NCBI RefSeq assembly: GCF_024679245.1
Contig: NC_090173.1
Span: 49,144,876-49,208,875 of the forward strand
DNA from: Pseudorasbora parva
Taxonomy: Eukaryota; Chordata; Actinopteri; Cypriniformes; Gobionidae
Direction of reading: 5' to 3'
Length of the DNA: 64,000 bases
Part shown: one piece after another, positions 34,925-45,522 of the stretch
Position numbering within the stretch: position 1 is the stretch's first letter
Layout: every line of letters starts with the position of its first letter
Notes under the pieces: generated by a model
Told to the model about the DNA's origin: nothing
What the model saw: only the letters and a program-made list of their open reading frames with translations
Database searches by the model: none
Translations under genes and position numbers: made by a program

Positions 34925-35223
34925 TCATGGGTTGGCCAAGAAAACGGAAGGTTGGTGGTTCTATTCCCAGTTCCAACTGTCAAAGGTGTCCATGAGCAGG
35001 GCACCTAACCCCAACTGGTCCCAATGAGCTGGATGGCGTCTTGCATGGCTGACAATGCTCTCGGTGTATTAATGAGTGAATGAATGAATGAATGAATGAA
35101 TGAATGAATGAATGAATGAATGAATGAATGAATGAGTGAGTGAGTGAATGTGAGGCAATATGTAAAGCGCTTTAGTGGTCATTGGGTCTGTTGAACGCGC
35201 TATATAAACGCAGTCCATTTACC
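34925..35223 (+). mobile_element. tRNA-derived SINE, copy 1, with expanded GAAT repeat
   Basis: It contains box-B-like GGTGGTTCTATTCCCAG, GAGCTGGATGGCGTCTTGCA and the tail AAGCGCTTTAG followed by CGCGCTATATAAACGCAGTC. It matches the copies at 51213-51475 and 59203-59440 in opposite orientation. The SINE's own GAATG-containing segment has expanded to a tetranucleotide run at 35075-35150. The 5' part with box A is missing or degraded. Confidence 0.75.
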
Positions 35224-35261
35224 ATTGTACAATAGAAGTAATTATGAAATTACATAGAGAT

Positions 35262-36564
35262 CAGTGGCGATTTCTTTAAGACTGCAAGGGAAGCTTGGCT
35301 TCCCTTATATTGTCACAAAATTAATGGTCAAATATGTACTATTATATTAACATTGTATTGACTAAAAATGCGTTAGAAAACGTTCATCTCAAAGACGAGT
35401 TCGTTCAGAATCAGTTACATATAGCAGGTCGGCTGACTCGATTTCCTTCTCATACATTCCCGCAGCGTCACAGTCAAGCGGCAACCTCCCGCGATCTCTC
35501 TTGAAGCCAATACGGAAGTAATGTAAACTGCAATTCCTCAACTGGCCACTAGGGACAGGCTCCAGAAGGGAGCAGAATCTCATTGAGCCCCATGTTAAAA
35601 TTCTCAACTTTAAAGCAGAAAAAAACATGTTTACAGCCTGGTACAAATTGTGGTTTTGGCTTATAAGGCTAATTTTGATCTTCATGACAACTCTGAGGGG
35701 GGTGAATTTTTTTATAACTCATTCGTTTACGTTATATAAAGCCTTAAGGTTCTGCATAATTAAGGGCGTGGTTACAAGTGGATAGCCATTTATCCGCCGT
35801 CTGTAGTTATTGCGTCACCTCAGCTCCGCGCACATCCCGCCGTTTTGCTCATTTTCTGTTATCCGGGAGTGACACGCGATGACTCGCTCACAAGATGGCA
35901 ACGCCCAGCTCGGCCATACTTTAAGCTTCAGAACGGCTTATCGGAATCCTATGGGTGACGTCACGGACACTACGTCCATATTTTTTTACAGTCTATGGTC
36001 ACAGTGCATTTCCCTATTGAAGCCCAGCATTGACTTCAATGGGGCTGCTTTGAACGGTTTTTTTCAGCGCTTCGAAACTAGACGGTCATTGGATAAACGC
36101 TGCGATTATGTCCCGCCCACGGACGCTCAGCGTCTCTGGGAGTGAATGGGGAGTGGGCTGGCCCGGACTCCAGGCTTCTGCGTGATGATTGGAGGGTCTG
36201 TCGAGAGACTGTGTCTCCTTTTGACTGACAGCGATTCTGTACTATAAGGAATCACTGAAGCTATTCGCTCTCAGTCCCATCGCGGATTTCTCAAATTCAG
36301 TCGAAATAAAAACTGCTGCAACCTTTTTCTTTGATATTTGCTTGGCGAAATTGCTTGATTTTCATCATACATTTCACACAATTATACACCACATTCCTTG
36401 TTTCAGTTTTACAGAGTTTAATATTTTTTTAGATCTTTCATTCATTCACAGGGTAAAAGACCATTTTCTTGAAAAGGAACGTAGGGCCGAATTTACTTTT
36501 AAATAAATAAGACAATTGGCCGAAAATGAGCTTCCCCTCTCTGACAGACCAGTAGCCGCCACTG
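35262..36564. mobile_element. hAT element with perfect 8-bp target duplication
   Basis: The ends are CAGTGGCGATT and the mirror CAGTGGCGGCTACTGG, flanked by exact ATAGAGAT at 35254-35261 and 36565-36572. It is 1303 bp with no recognisable transposase. A further common repeat (ending TTTTTTTACAGTCTATGG near 35979-35996) seems to be nested in it. Confidence 0.85.
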
Positions 36565-36954
36565 ATAGAGATGTATTTAAGTCCTGTTTAAGTGGGTCAA
36601 AAAGCACTCCTAAAAGTTCAGCTAATTGCATTTAATATACATTTAAATTATAATGCATTTTCATTTAAATATATATAACATGCAATTAAGTGTCTGAAAA
36701 TATTCAGACTTTAGTATATTTTTTTCTGTGATAAGTACACTTCAAAAATAAAGTATGTTTTATTTTAATACTAATAAAATAGAAACTAATCAAAGTAATG
36801 CTAGTTAGATTTTATAATAACTATAATATTTTACACCTTTACACTCACAAAGTTGCATGGCTTTCATCTTAATGTAATAACACTAAATTCAGCATAGTAA
36901 AGGCAGTATGTGTGCTGGTAGTGACTAATGTCCTCCAATGTCCTTTACCAACAG

Positions 36955-37136
36955 GCATAACGAGGGAAACGTTGAGGAGGAAGAGTACAGTCCGACAGGG
37001 GAGGCCTCTGCTGAGTCATACCCCTACTGGCTCCGCTTCCACATCGGGATTAACCGATACGAGCTGTACTCCAGACACACCCCAGTCATAGGGGCCCTGC
37101 TGAAGGACCTGGTCTCCCAGAGGATCACCAGCGTAG
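36955..37136 (+). CDS. fam20c: fam20c exon 2
   Basis: This 182-nt exon encodes about residues 186-246. It opens with an acidic linker (EEEEYS) and continues into the conserved start of the FAM20 kinase fold, [20 protein letters not shown] followed by LVSQRITSV, which is nearly identical to vertebrate FAM20C. The acceptor is a pyrimidine-rich tract ending ACAG at 36951-36954. The donor is GTAGGT at 37137. The first base completes the split Trp codon from exon 1, and the last base (G) combines with CT of exon 3 to give Ala247. The open frame running on past 37136 to 37222 is intron read-through. No lesion is seen. Identity is certain at family level. Confidence 0.95.
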
Positions 37137-37817
37137 GTAGGTTTGGGTACAGGACCTGCTCCTGTGTAATGGAACAGCCTAGGTCAAATGAGATTGCTCT
37201 AGGCGATGTGCTGCCATCATGAAAGCAATTATTGCCAAGTGGTTTAGAGCCATTATAGGAATGACATGAGCCAACTAGGTCAAAAGTGTGCAAAGTGTCA
37301 TTTTGTTTGAATTACTCTGAATTTTGGAGGCTAAGGGCATGTGCACACTTGCCAGGTTTGGTTTGATTAAAATGAACTCTGGTGCGATTGCTCTGTTAGT
37401 GTGGTTCATTTGAATAAGTGTGAACACATCCATCAGAACCCTGATGTGCACCAAACAAGTAGCAACCATATCTTAGAATCCCTGGTAATAACACCAAATT
37501 TGGCACACACCAAAACTACTAAATACAACTTAATATATAGGATATATAGGACTTAATATATAGGACTTAGGACTTAATATATAGGACTTTTTTCCCTTTT
37601 TTCCCATGTACCACAATTGTTTGATTTACATTAATGAAACAGACAGCTTTTATATTATGACCTACTGTACCACACGGATGTAAAAATGCCATACAGCAAA
37701 TGTTTTTCCTCAACAGTTAACCATGCGTTCAACTAAAGACATAACAGATAATGTGAATTCTCACCAAGACTAATATTTTGAAATGCTGTAATTCTGTGAA
37801 TAATCGGGATCTGTAAG

Positions 37818-39355
37818 TAAATACAGAAACACGCTGCAAATACTCACATCACAACCAAATACAGAAACACGCTGGAAATACTCACAACACAACTAAATAC
37901 AGAAACTGATGCAAATACTCACAACACAACCAAATACAGAAATACGCTGAAAATACTCAGGACACAACCAAATACAGAAATACGCTGCAAATACTCAGGA
38001 CACAACCAAATACAGAAACACGCTGTAAATACTCACAACACAACCAAATACAGAAACACACTGCAAATACTCACAACACAACCAAATACAGACACCGATG
38101 CAAATACTCACAACAGAACCAAATACAGAAACACACTACAAATACTCACAACAGAACCAAATACAGAAACACACTGCAAATACTCACAACACAACCAAAT
38201 ACAGGAACACACTGCAAATACTCACAACACAACCAAATACAGAAACACACTGCAAATACTCACAACACAACCAAATACATAAACACGCTGCAAATACTCA
38301 CAACACAACCAAATACAGAAACACGCTGCAAATACTCACAACCCAACCAAATACAGAAATACATGTGCTGAAAATACTCACAATGCAAAAAAATACAGAA
38401 ACACGCTGTTAATACTCACAACACAACCAAATACAGAAACACGCTGCAAATACAACACAACCAAATACAGAAACACACTGCAAATACTCACAACACAACC
38501 AAATACAGACACCGATGCAAATACTCACAACAGAACCAAATACAGAAACACACTACAAATACTCACAACAGAACCAAATACAGAAACACACTGCAAATAC
38601 TCACAACACAACCAAATACAGGAACACACTGCAAATACTCACAACACAACCAAATACAGAAACACACTGCAAATACTCACAACACAACCAAATACATAAA
38701 CACGCTGCAAATACTCACAACACAACCAAATACAGAAACACGCTGCAAATACTCACAACCCAACCAAATACAGAAATACATGTGCTGAAAATACTCACAA
38801 TGCAAAAAAATACAGAAACACGCTGTTAATACTCACAACACAACCAAATACAGAAACACGCTGCAAATACAACACAACCAAATACAGAAACACACTGCAA
38901 ATACTCACAACACAACCAAATACAGGAACACACTGCAAATACTCACAACACAACCAAATACAGAAACACACTGTAAATACTCACAACACAACCAAATACA
39001 AAAACACACTGCAAATACTCACAACACAACCAAATACATAAACACGCTGCAAATACTCACAACACAACCAAATACAGAAACACGCTGCAAATACAACACA
39101 ACCAAATACAGAAACACACTGCAAATACTCACAACACAACCAAATACAGGAACACACTGCAAATACTCACAACACAACCAAATACAGAAACACACTGTAA
39201 ATACTCACAACACAACCAAATACAAAAACACACTGCAAATACTCACAACACAACCAAATACAGAAACCACTGCAAATACTCACAACACAACCATATACAT
39301 AAAAACTCTGCAAATACCCACAACGCAACAAATTACAGAAACACACTGCAAACAC
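37818..39355. repeat. 38-bp satellite array (about 40 monomers)
   Basis: The monomer is approximately CAAATACTCACAACACAACC followed by AAATACAGAAACACGCTG. Variants include a monomer lacking TCACA (about 33 bp) and one containing ATACATGTGCTG. A block of 417 bp is duplicated head to tail (38091-38507 and 38508-38924), and a second block repeats with a 224-bp period (38868-39315). Open frames through it are by-products of the repeat. Confidence 0.95.
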
Positions 39356-39485
39356 TCATACGATCAGGATGTTGAAATATACAACAAAAAAAACAACACC
39401 ACCACTGATGAGTAGACATTGAACAAGCAGTCCAAGCCAGGTTCATTGTTTGTTAAGGTACCCTTGAAACATTTCCATGCTATTT

Positions 39486-40810
39486 GCAGAACGTTTTTCT
39501 GTATTGGTTGCATTGGCCCTCATTAATCAATCTTGCATAGAAACTGGTGTATATGTTGGCGTAAGATTATGCTTACTTACACTCCTCTCATCGCCTGATT
39601 TATGAAGCTGTGCGCACCTCTGCAATCCAGTTGTACGCAATACCTGAAAACGATCGTCATTAGAATAACACGCCCCTATATATTCAAGTCTCCGCCTCCT
39701 CCGCACCCTCATTTTACGCCATGGACAAATAGAAGACGGCAAAAAGCGAAACTTCTCCGACGTGGAGATCGGGCGCGCTCAATCATCTCACTGGTCCACT
39801 AGTCAGGGCACGGATTAGGACATAAGTCAATGGGCTGACTCCCTGATCAGTGCCCTGACTACTGAACTATTGAGATAAAAGAGACGCGCCCATTGAGACC
39901 ATCACCAGGGAAGTGGAAAAACCCGAAATTGTTTTATTTGGTAGTTTAAAGAGGGATTACACTTACAAAAACAAAATATGGACCCAAATTACGAGTACTC
40001 TTAATAGTGTGGAGGTTGAGAAGCGCACCCCAGCGTTTAAATAGGCCTATCTGATTGGATGATAAATTACCATCACAATGCATTATTTTACAGCACATTT
40101 TTTGAAACAATTAGCATTTAATTTCTTATCTCGTCGCATGTATTGGGGGGTACAATAGAAGGCTAATGATGGTGTGATGTGGAGTGCCATTCATTCACAT
40201 TAATAATTACATGACAATTTGTAAGATTCTTCTTCTTATTATTATGATTTTTATTCTTAATGATGCTTATTATTTAGAAGAAGAATGTTGTTTTTATTGT
40301 TTTTATTATTATTTAAAAGAAGAAGGTCATTTTTATTATTTTTTCAGTCTGAATTATTTTAGTCCCAGTCCGTGCGCAGCTGCCGGGCCAGACGGGCCTG
40401 AAACGTCAGATAAAGCGCACAGGCTCGCGACTGGAGGAATACATATGCCTACAAATCAAACGCTTTGGTAAAGTCACACAAATTAAACATTGACGTTCAT
40501 GTTGCACAAAAATAAGCACTGAATGTTGTTGTTGTTTTTTACAGTGGGTCATAATATAGCATGTCTTGTCAGTGCGTTTTGTGATGTTAGGAATTGTTTT
40601 TCTGCGCATTTTCACACTAACTCAAACGTGCGTACACCACCTCCTGAGCTGGCGTAGGATTTGAGCGTGCCGTACGCCAACGTCCATATTGATAAATCTC
40701 AAAGTCACCGTGGGTTTGGGTGTACGCAAGGTGTACGATGGAAATTTGGTGTACGCACTTTTGATAAATGAGGGCCATTGTGAGTATTTGCAGCACATGT
40801 GTTGTCAAAC
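39486..40810 (-). repeat. Lone inverted satellite monomer split by a transposon
   Basis: ATTTGCAGAACGTTTTTCTG with GTATTGGTTGCATT (39482-39514), continued by ATTGTGAGTATTTGCAGCAC (40777-40796), is the reverse complement of one 38-bp monomer. The element at 39515-40776 interrupts it. Confidence 0.8.
39515..40776. mobile_element. Harbinger-like TIR element with 3-bp target duplication
   Basis: The ends are GGCCCTCATTAATCAA and the mirror of GGCCCTCATTTATCAA, flanked by ATT at 39512-39514 and 40777-40779. Removing the insert and one ATT restores a satellite monomer, which confirms the duplication. There is no transposase in 1262 bp; the GTACGC-rich subterminal motifs near both ends are typical. 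Confidence 0.85.
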
Positions 40811-40837
40811 TGATGGGTTTTTTTATTTGCTTGCGTT

Positions 40838-40862
40838 TTTTTTTTTTTTTTTTTTTTTTTTT
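40838..40862. repeat. Poly-T tract
   Basis: A run of about 24 T. Confidence 0.9.
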
Positions 40863-42265
40863 GTATTTACAAGGTTTTGTTTTTTGTTTTTTTTCAGTTT
40901 CAGTGTGTTGAGCTCTTTCTGCCTCCGTAGTTAGTTGACATGTAGGTGCAGTATTATTTATAGTCAATAGAATGTCTAAAGGGCACCGTCAATATAAAGC
41001 ATAAGTGTAAATATCCTACATTTGGCTAGTGTCACTCTCAATTGTCACACCCATCCGTTGGCTGAAAGTCTGATACATAAGGCACACAAAATGGGAAACA
41101 CCTCATGAGGTGCTTGAATTCTACAGGATTTCCGGTAGATGTGTGTGTCGCGTTCTCCTCCTTATGGAAGAAGAACACCATTGTGTTTACATCTGTGACA
41201 ATGAGTGCTTATCAGGATCAACTAAACAATGGATTTTTAAAATATTTTGAGACTGAAGCACTATTGTTGCAGTAAATTTGTACATGATTTTTTAATTATT
41301 AATAATATATTGGTTTGACATCTGTTATTGTAGGGACACTGACTTTACATTTTCACAAAACAAAACAACCTGTGATTATTTGCTCAGTCAGACATCCTCT
41401 GGGTGGTCCTTGGCCAATGAAAACCACTATGAAGTCCAGACCTTCTGCTGTCAGTCTGAAGGTTTGGTTAGGCAAGACTAACATTTTGGTAACAATGTCC
41501 CAAATCTCTAAAATAAAATAAAACTACTTATATGATATTTACTCTGACCTCCTGAGGTCGACATTTCTGAAGGTTAAGAACGCTCATTCACTCTACATTC
41601 ACTGAAAAGGGGGAAAAAAGACTTCATTTTTAAGAGTCTCAGACTCTTTTTTATATCCCGTATTCATTGAAAGTGCCTTTTATTTAGAAGCTTGTGAGGT
41701 ATACAGAATGATCCGCATAGACATGTTTATGTGTGCATGCACTCAGGCACTTGAGATGGCTAGTGAACATCAGGACCTATTTCTGTAGGCAGAATGATGG
41801 CAGAAGTGGCTTGCACACATCCTTTTATTCCCTAGAGAGAGTGCGATTGAAAACTACTCTTCCATTACTTCCATACTTCCATTAGTCTGATAGTCACCCT
41901 AAAGATCTTGCATGAGTTTTTTTTACCATGCCCTGAGCCCATCTGTATTGGGATGCTGTTATAAAAACAGTCTGTGCCTTTAAAAACTACCTCACAAGTT
42001 TGGTAACATCTAAATGAACTGGTATTTGAATAAACCTGGCACCATCTAAAGCCATTTCAAGGGTTATTATTTGAATTATTATTAAAGATATTATTAAAAT
42101 TGCTCATTGATAATGACGTGTGTAATTTACTGTCACCACGTAAGCATACTATCAAAAAGAGTGCTTATTACAGAAATAATATGCTAAAAATACTTGTGTG
42201 AACTGAATGTAATGTTTTGGAAACTTAATTACATGTTATTTGCAATGAGATAAAAATGGATTATA

Positions 42266-42326
42266 TACTCTAAAAATGCTGGGTTGTTTCAACCCCATGT
42301 TTGAAACAACTTAGCTTTTTACAGTG
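42266..42326. mobile_element. 61-bp MITE (CTCTAAAAATGCTGGG type)
   Basis: ACTCTAAAAATGCTGGGTTG and the mirror end CTTTTTACAGTG surround a GTTTCAAC/GTTGAAAC-like inverted core. Confidence 0.6.
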
Positions 42327-42396
42327 TAGCTGAAATGTATATTAAATTAAATTTGGTGAGTTTAAGAGAGCATTTTTTTTAAAATCCAAATAAGTA

Positions 42397-42764
42397 CACT
42401 GTAAAAAAAAAATTTGGTTTAACTTAAAAAAGTAAGCAACCTGGTTGCCTTAAATTGAATTTATTGAAATAAAAAATTTGAGTTGATACAAGGAAGGAAA
42501 TTGGTTTAATGAATAGAAACATATTATTGTATCTGAACCACATAAAAATTATGATAAATAATTAAAATAGCACAATTTGGCTGTCATCACAAACACATAA
42601 AACACACACAAAACAAAAACATAAAACACACACAATTACCCAATATGCTTACAAAATCTATTAAAAATATTTGAATAAAGGTTGTTGATTCTCAAAAATG
42701 TTCATTGTAACTAAACTTTTTAAGCCAACCAGGTAACTTTAAAAAAAAAATTTTTTTTACAGTG
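42397..42764. mobile_element. CACTGTAAAA-type MITE, copy 2
   Basis: It has CACTGTAAAAAAAA and TTTTTTTTACAGTG ends flanked by TA at 42395-42396 and 42765-42766. The same interior blocks as copies 1 and 3 are present. Confidence 0.85.
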
Positions 42765-43129
42765 TAGCACTTCAATACACATTTTATGTAATTTCATAAT
42801 TACTTAAATTGTACTGAATGTACTGACAAGCATTTATAATAAATTAAAATATAATATATTTGTAATTTCACATTTGTAATGAAGTTGCAATTAGTAAGGT
42901 AACATAAATTGAATTAAATTAGCTAAAACTAACCAAGTTTCCACTGCTAAAAATTTTAATTTGATAACTTTAATTTAATGTATGAATTACCTTACTCACA
43001 TATTTGAAGTTAAGAGCAATTAATGAATGAGTATAACATTTCTAGTTCACTAGTTTTTCCTAGTATTGCTAACTTATTCGGGTTTACAGTGTTCTTTTTC
43101 ACAACAACAAATAATATTTCAACCAAGGG

Positions 43130-43800
43130 GGTAATCTAGCGCTCGGAAAGCGTTCCACCCCTAGGGGCGGCCATTGCTAACCAAGCCATCACCTGCTGTT
43201 AGCATCCCATTGACTCATTCATTTTTGAGTCACTTTGACAGTGAATAACTTTACATCTGAGGCGTTTAAAGACTCCATTTGTCCATTGTTTATTTCTAAA
43301 GAAACACGACATTGCATAAAAGGCTCCGTTACCTTGTATCTTACACTATCGCCCCGTAGAAGCTGTTTTTGTAAAAAAAAGGGCAAACTATTGAGTTATA
43401 ACTAACGCAATTCTGTCGCACAGTTGAGAAATGTATAGACAGGAGGAGACGCTCGCAGGCAATCTTTTGCTGTCTATGAGGCAGTCTGGGGGACGTGGAG
43501 ACATAAAGTCAGATGAAGTCAAGGGAGAAGAATGGAGAGAAGCCGATAGTGAGCCAAAAGCAACGGGAGAAAATATTTAAACAACGTGATTACGATTTCT
43601 CTTTCCACAACTATTAGAAAACTTACAGCTGTCAGAAAGGTTGCTCACGTCACATCTATGTCGTCAAGCTCAGTCTGAGCCTGCGCAGTTCGCTCAGCCA
43701 TCAGGAAGTGAGTGCTTCTAATTGACCTCACTTTTGGCCATTGAAGTGTATGGGATCGCTGTGTCCATTTCTTTAACTGTCTATGATTTCAACAACAATG
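43130..43800. repeat. Probable dispersed repeat
   Basis: GGGGCGGCCATTGCTAACCA (43163-43182) and GAAGTGTATGGGATCGCTG (43744-43762) are familiar fish repeat blocks. The ends could not be defined. Confidence 0.4.
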
Positions 43801-43936
43801 ACTGTTTTCAAGCAGCTTTCCTGAACATTCCCTGTCTGCCATTGGTCAGACATACAGATTGTACCATTCCAAACATAGCCATTTTAGTGTATTTCTGTGG
43901 CAGAAGAATTAGTGCTACATACTGGCCTGCCATGTA

Positions 43937-45522
43937 CAGGTTCTTCTTCTAAAAAAAAAATAGCATATTGTGATAAAGTACATTATTTTCCATAATGTAA
44001 TGATAAAAATTAAACTTTCATATATTTTAGATTAATTTCACACCAACTGAAATATTTCAGGTCTTTTATTGTTTTGGCATGATATACTGATACATGATAT
44101 ACTTATACTGATGATTTTGGCATACAGCTCATGAAAACCAAAAAATTAGCATATTTCATCCGACCAATAAAAGAAAAGTGTTTTTAATACAAAAAAGTCA
44201 ACCTTCAAATAATTATGTTCAGTTATGCACTCAATACTTGGTGGGGAATCCTTTTGCAGAAATGACTGCTTCAATGCGGCGTGGCATGGAGGCGATCAGC
44301 CTGTGGCACTGCTGAGGTGTTATGAGGCCCAGGATGCTTCGATAGCGGCCTTAAGCTCATCCAGAGTGTTGGGTCTTGCGTCTCTCAACTTTCTCTTCAC
44401 AATATCCCACAGATTCTCTATGGGGTTCAGGTCAGGAGAGTTGGCAGGCCAATTGAGCACAGTAATACCATGGTCAGTAAACCATTTACCAGTGGTTTTG
44501 GCACTGTGAGCAGGTGCCAGGTCGTGCTGAAAAACCAAATCTTCATCTCCATAAAGCTTTTCAGCAGATGGAAGCATGAAGTGCTCCAAAATCTCCTGAT
44601 AGCGAGCTGCATTGACCCTGCCCTTGATAAAACACAGTGGACCAACACCAGCAGCTGACATGGCACCTCAGACCATCACTGACTGTGGGTACTTGACACT
44701 GGACTTCAGGCATTTTGGCATTTCCTTCTCCCCAGTCTTCCTCCAGACTCTGGCACCTTGATTTCCAAATGTCATGTAAAATTTGCTTTCATCTGAAAAA
44801 AGTACTTTGGACCACTGAGCAATAGTCCAGCGCTGCTTCTCTGTAGCCCAAAGTGTCTTGACCTGGGGAATGCGGCACCTGTAGCCCATTTCCTGCACAC
44901 GCCTGTGCACGGTGGCTCTGGATGTTTCTACTCCAGACTCAGTCCACTGCTCCCGCAGGTCCCCCAAGGTCTGGAATCGGTCCTTCTCCCCAATCTTCCT
45001 CAGGGTCCGGTCACCTCTTCTCGTTGTGCAGCGTTTTTTGCCACCCTTTTTCCTTCCCACAGACTTCCCACTGAGGTGCCTTGATACAGCACTCTGGGAA
45101 CAGCCTATTCGTTCAGAAATCTCTTTCTGTGTCTTACCCTCTCGCTTGAGGGTGTCAATGATGGCCTTCTGGACAGCAGTCAGGTCGGCAGTCTTACCCA
45201 TGATTGCGGTTTTGAGTAATGAACCAGGCTGGGAGTTTTTAAAGCCGCAGGAATCTTTTGCAGGTGTTTAGAGTTAATTAGTTGATTCAGATGATTAGGT
45301 TAATAGCTCGTTTAGAGAACCTTTTCATATGCTATTTTTTTTTTAAATTTTGGGTTTTCATGAGCTGTATGCCAAAATCATCAGTATTAAAACAATATAA
45401 GACCTGAAATATTTCAGTTGGTGTGCAATTAATCTAAAATATATGAAAGTTAAATTTTTATCATTACATTATGGAAAATAATGAACTTTATCACAATATG
45501 CTATTTTTTTGAGAAGGACCTG
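43937..45522 (-). mobile_element. Tc1-like element, nearly full length, long TIRs
   Basis: The left end CAGGTTCTTCTTCTAAAAAA and the mirror right end CAGGTCCTTCTCAAAAAAAT are flanked by TA (43935-43936 and 45523-45524). The inverted repeats extend about 230 bp on each side, including TGATAAAAATTAAACTTTCA and GCATACAGCTCATGAAAACC. This is the arrangement of Tc1 elements with long IR/DR-type ends. It carries the transposase relic at 44231-45201. Confidence 0.95.
44231..45201 (-). pseudogene. Tc1-like DD34E transposase with two lesions
   Basis: It starts MGKTADLTAVQKAIIDTLKR. Two helix-turn-helix regions (KTQKEISERIGCSQSAVSRH at about 24-42 and a second near 80-105) are separated by a basic linker GRKKGGKKRCTTRR. 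Catalytic residues: Asp137 in FSDESKF, Asp227 in FQHDLAPAHS, Glu262 in PDLNPIENLWDI, with 34 residues between the last two. The frame is intact for 177 codons, then TGA replaces the expected Trp178 (44668-44670) and the same frame continues. Near 44323 a 1-bp deletion shifts the last segment, which then reads ITPQQCHRLIASMPRR to the natural stop. Otherwise complete. Recently inactivated by these two changes. Confidence 0.95.

Larger units (their letters stand above)
30289..36954 (+). other. fam20c: fam20c intron 1 (GC-AG)
   Basis: This 6.7 kb intron is bounded by GCAAGT at the 5' end and ACAG at the 3' end. It contains the MITE at 31014-31407, a repeat with a CTCF-like core (32850-33005), a palindromic MITE (33567-33774), a SINE (34925-35223) and a hAT element (35262-36564). 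The stretches 30300-31010, 31410-32790 and 36565-36930 look unique or too degraded to assign; I see no exon in them. Confidence 0.8.
42135..42960. repeat. Possible AT-rich element hosting two MITEs
   Basis: AGCATACTATCAAAAAGAGTGCTTATTA-type sequence at 42144-42171 resembles 55301-55330. The right part (TTGTAATGAAGTTGCAATTA, 42875-42894) resembles 55775-55800. The two MITEs at 42266-42326 and 42397-42764 lie between. Confidence 0.4.

Noticed and set aside
38098..38829. Two identical 104-residue open frames (MQILTTEPNTETHYKYSQQ...)
   Set aside because: They are read-through of the 38-bp satellite, whose period is not a multiple of three. The identity comes from the 417-bp duplicated block.
37818..39355. 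CRISPR-like array
   Set aside because: Monomers are contiguous without unique spacers, and the locus is a vertebrate intron.
40689..40934. Open frame over the poly-T tract
   Set aside because: Poly-Phe artefact.
44912..45271. 119-residue + strand open frame
   Set aside because: It is the antisense shadow of the Tc1 transposase.
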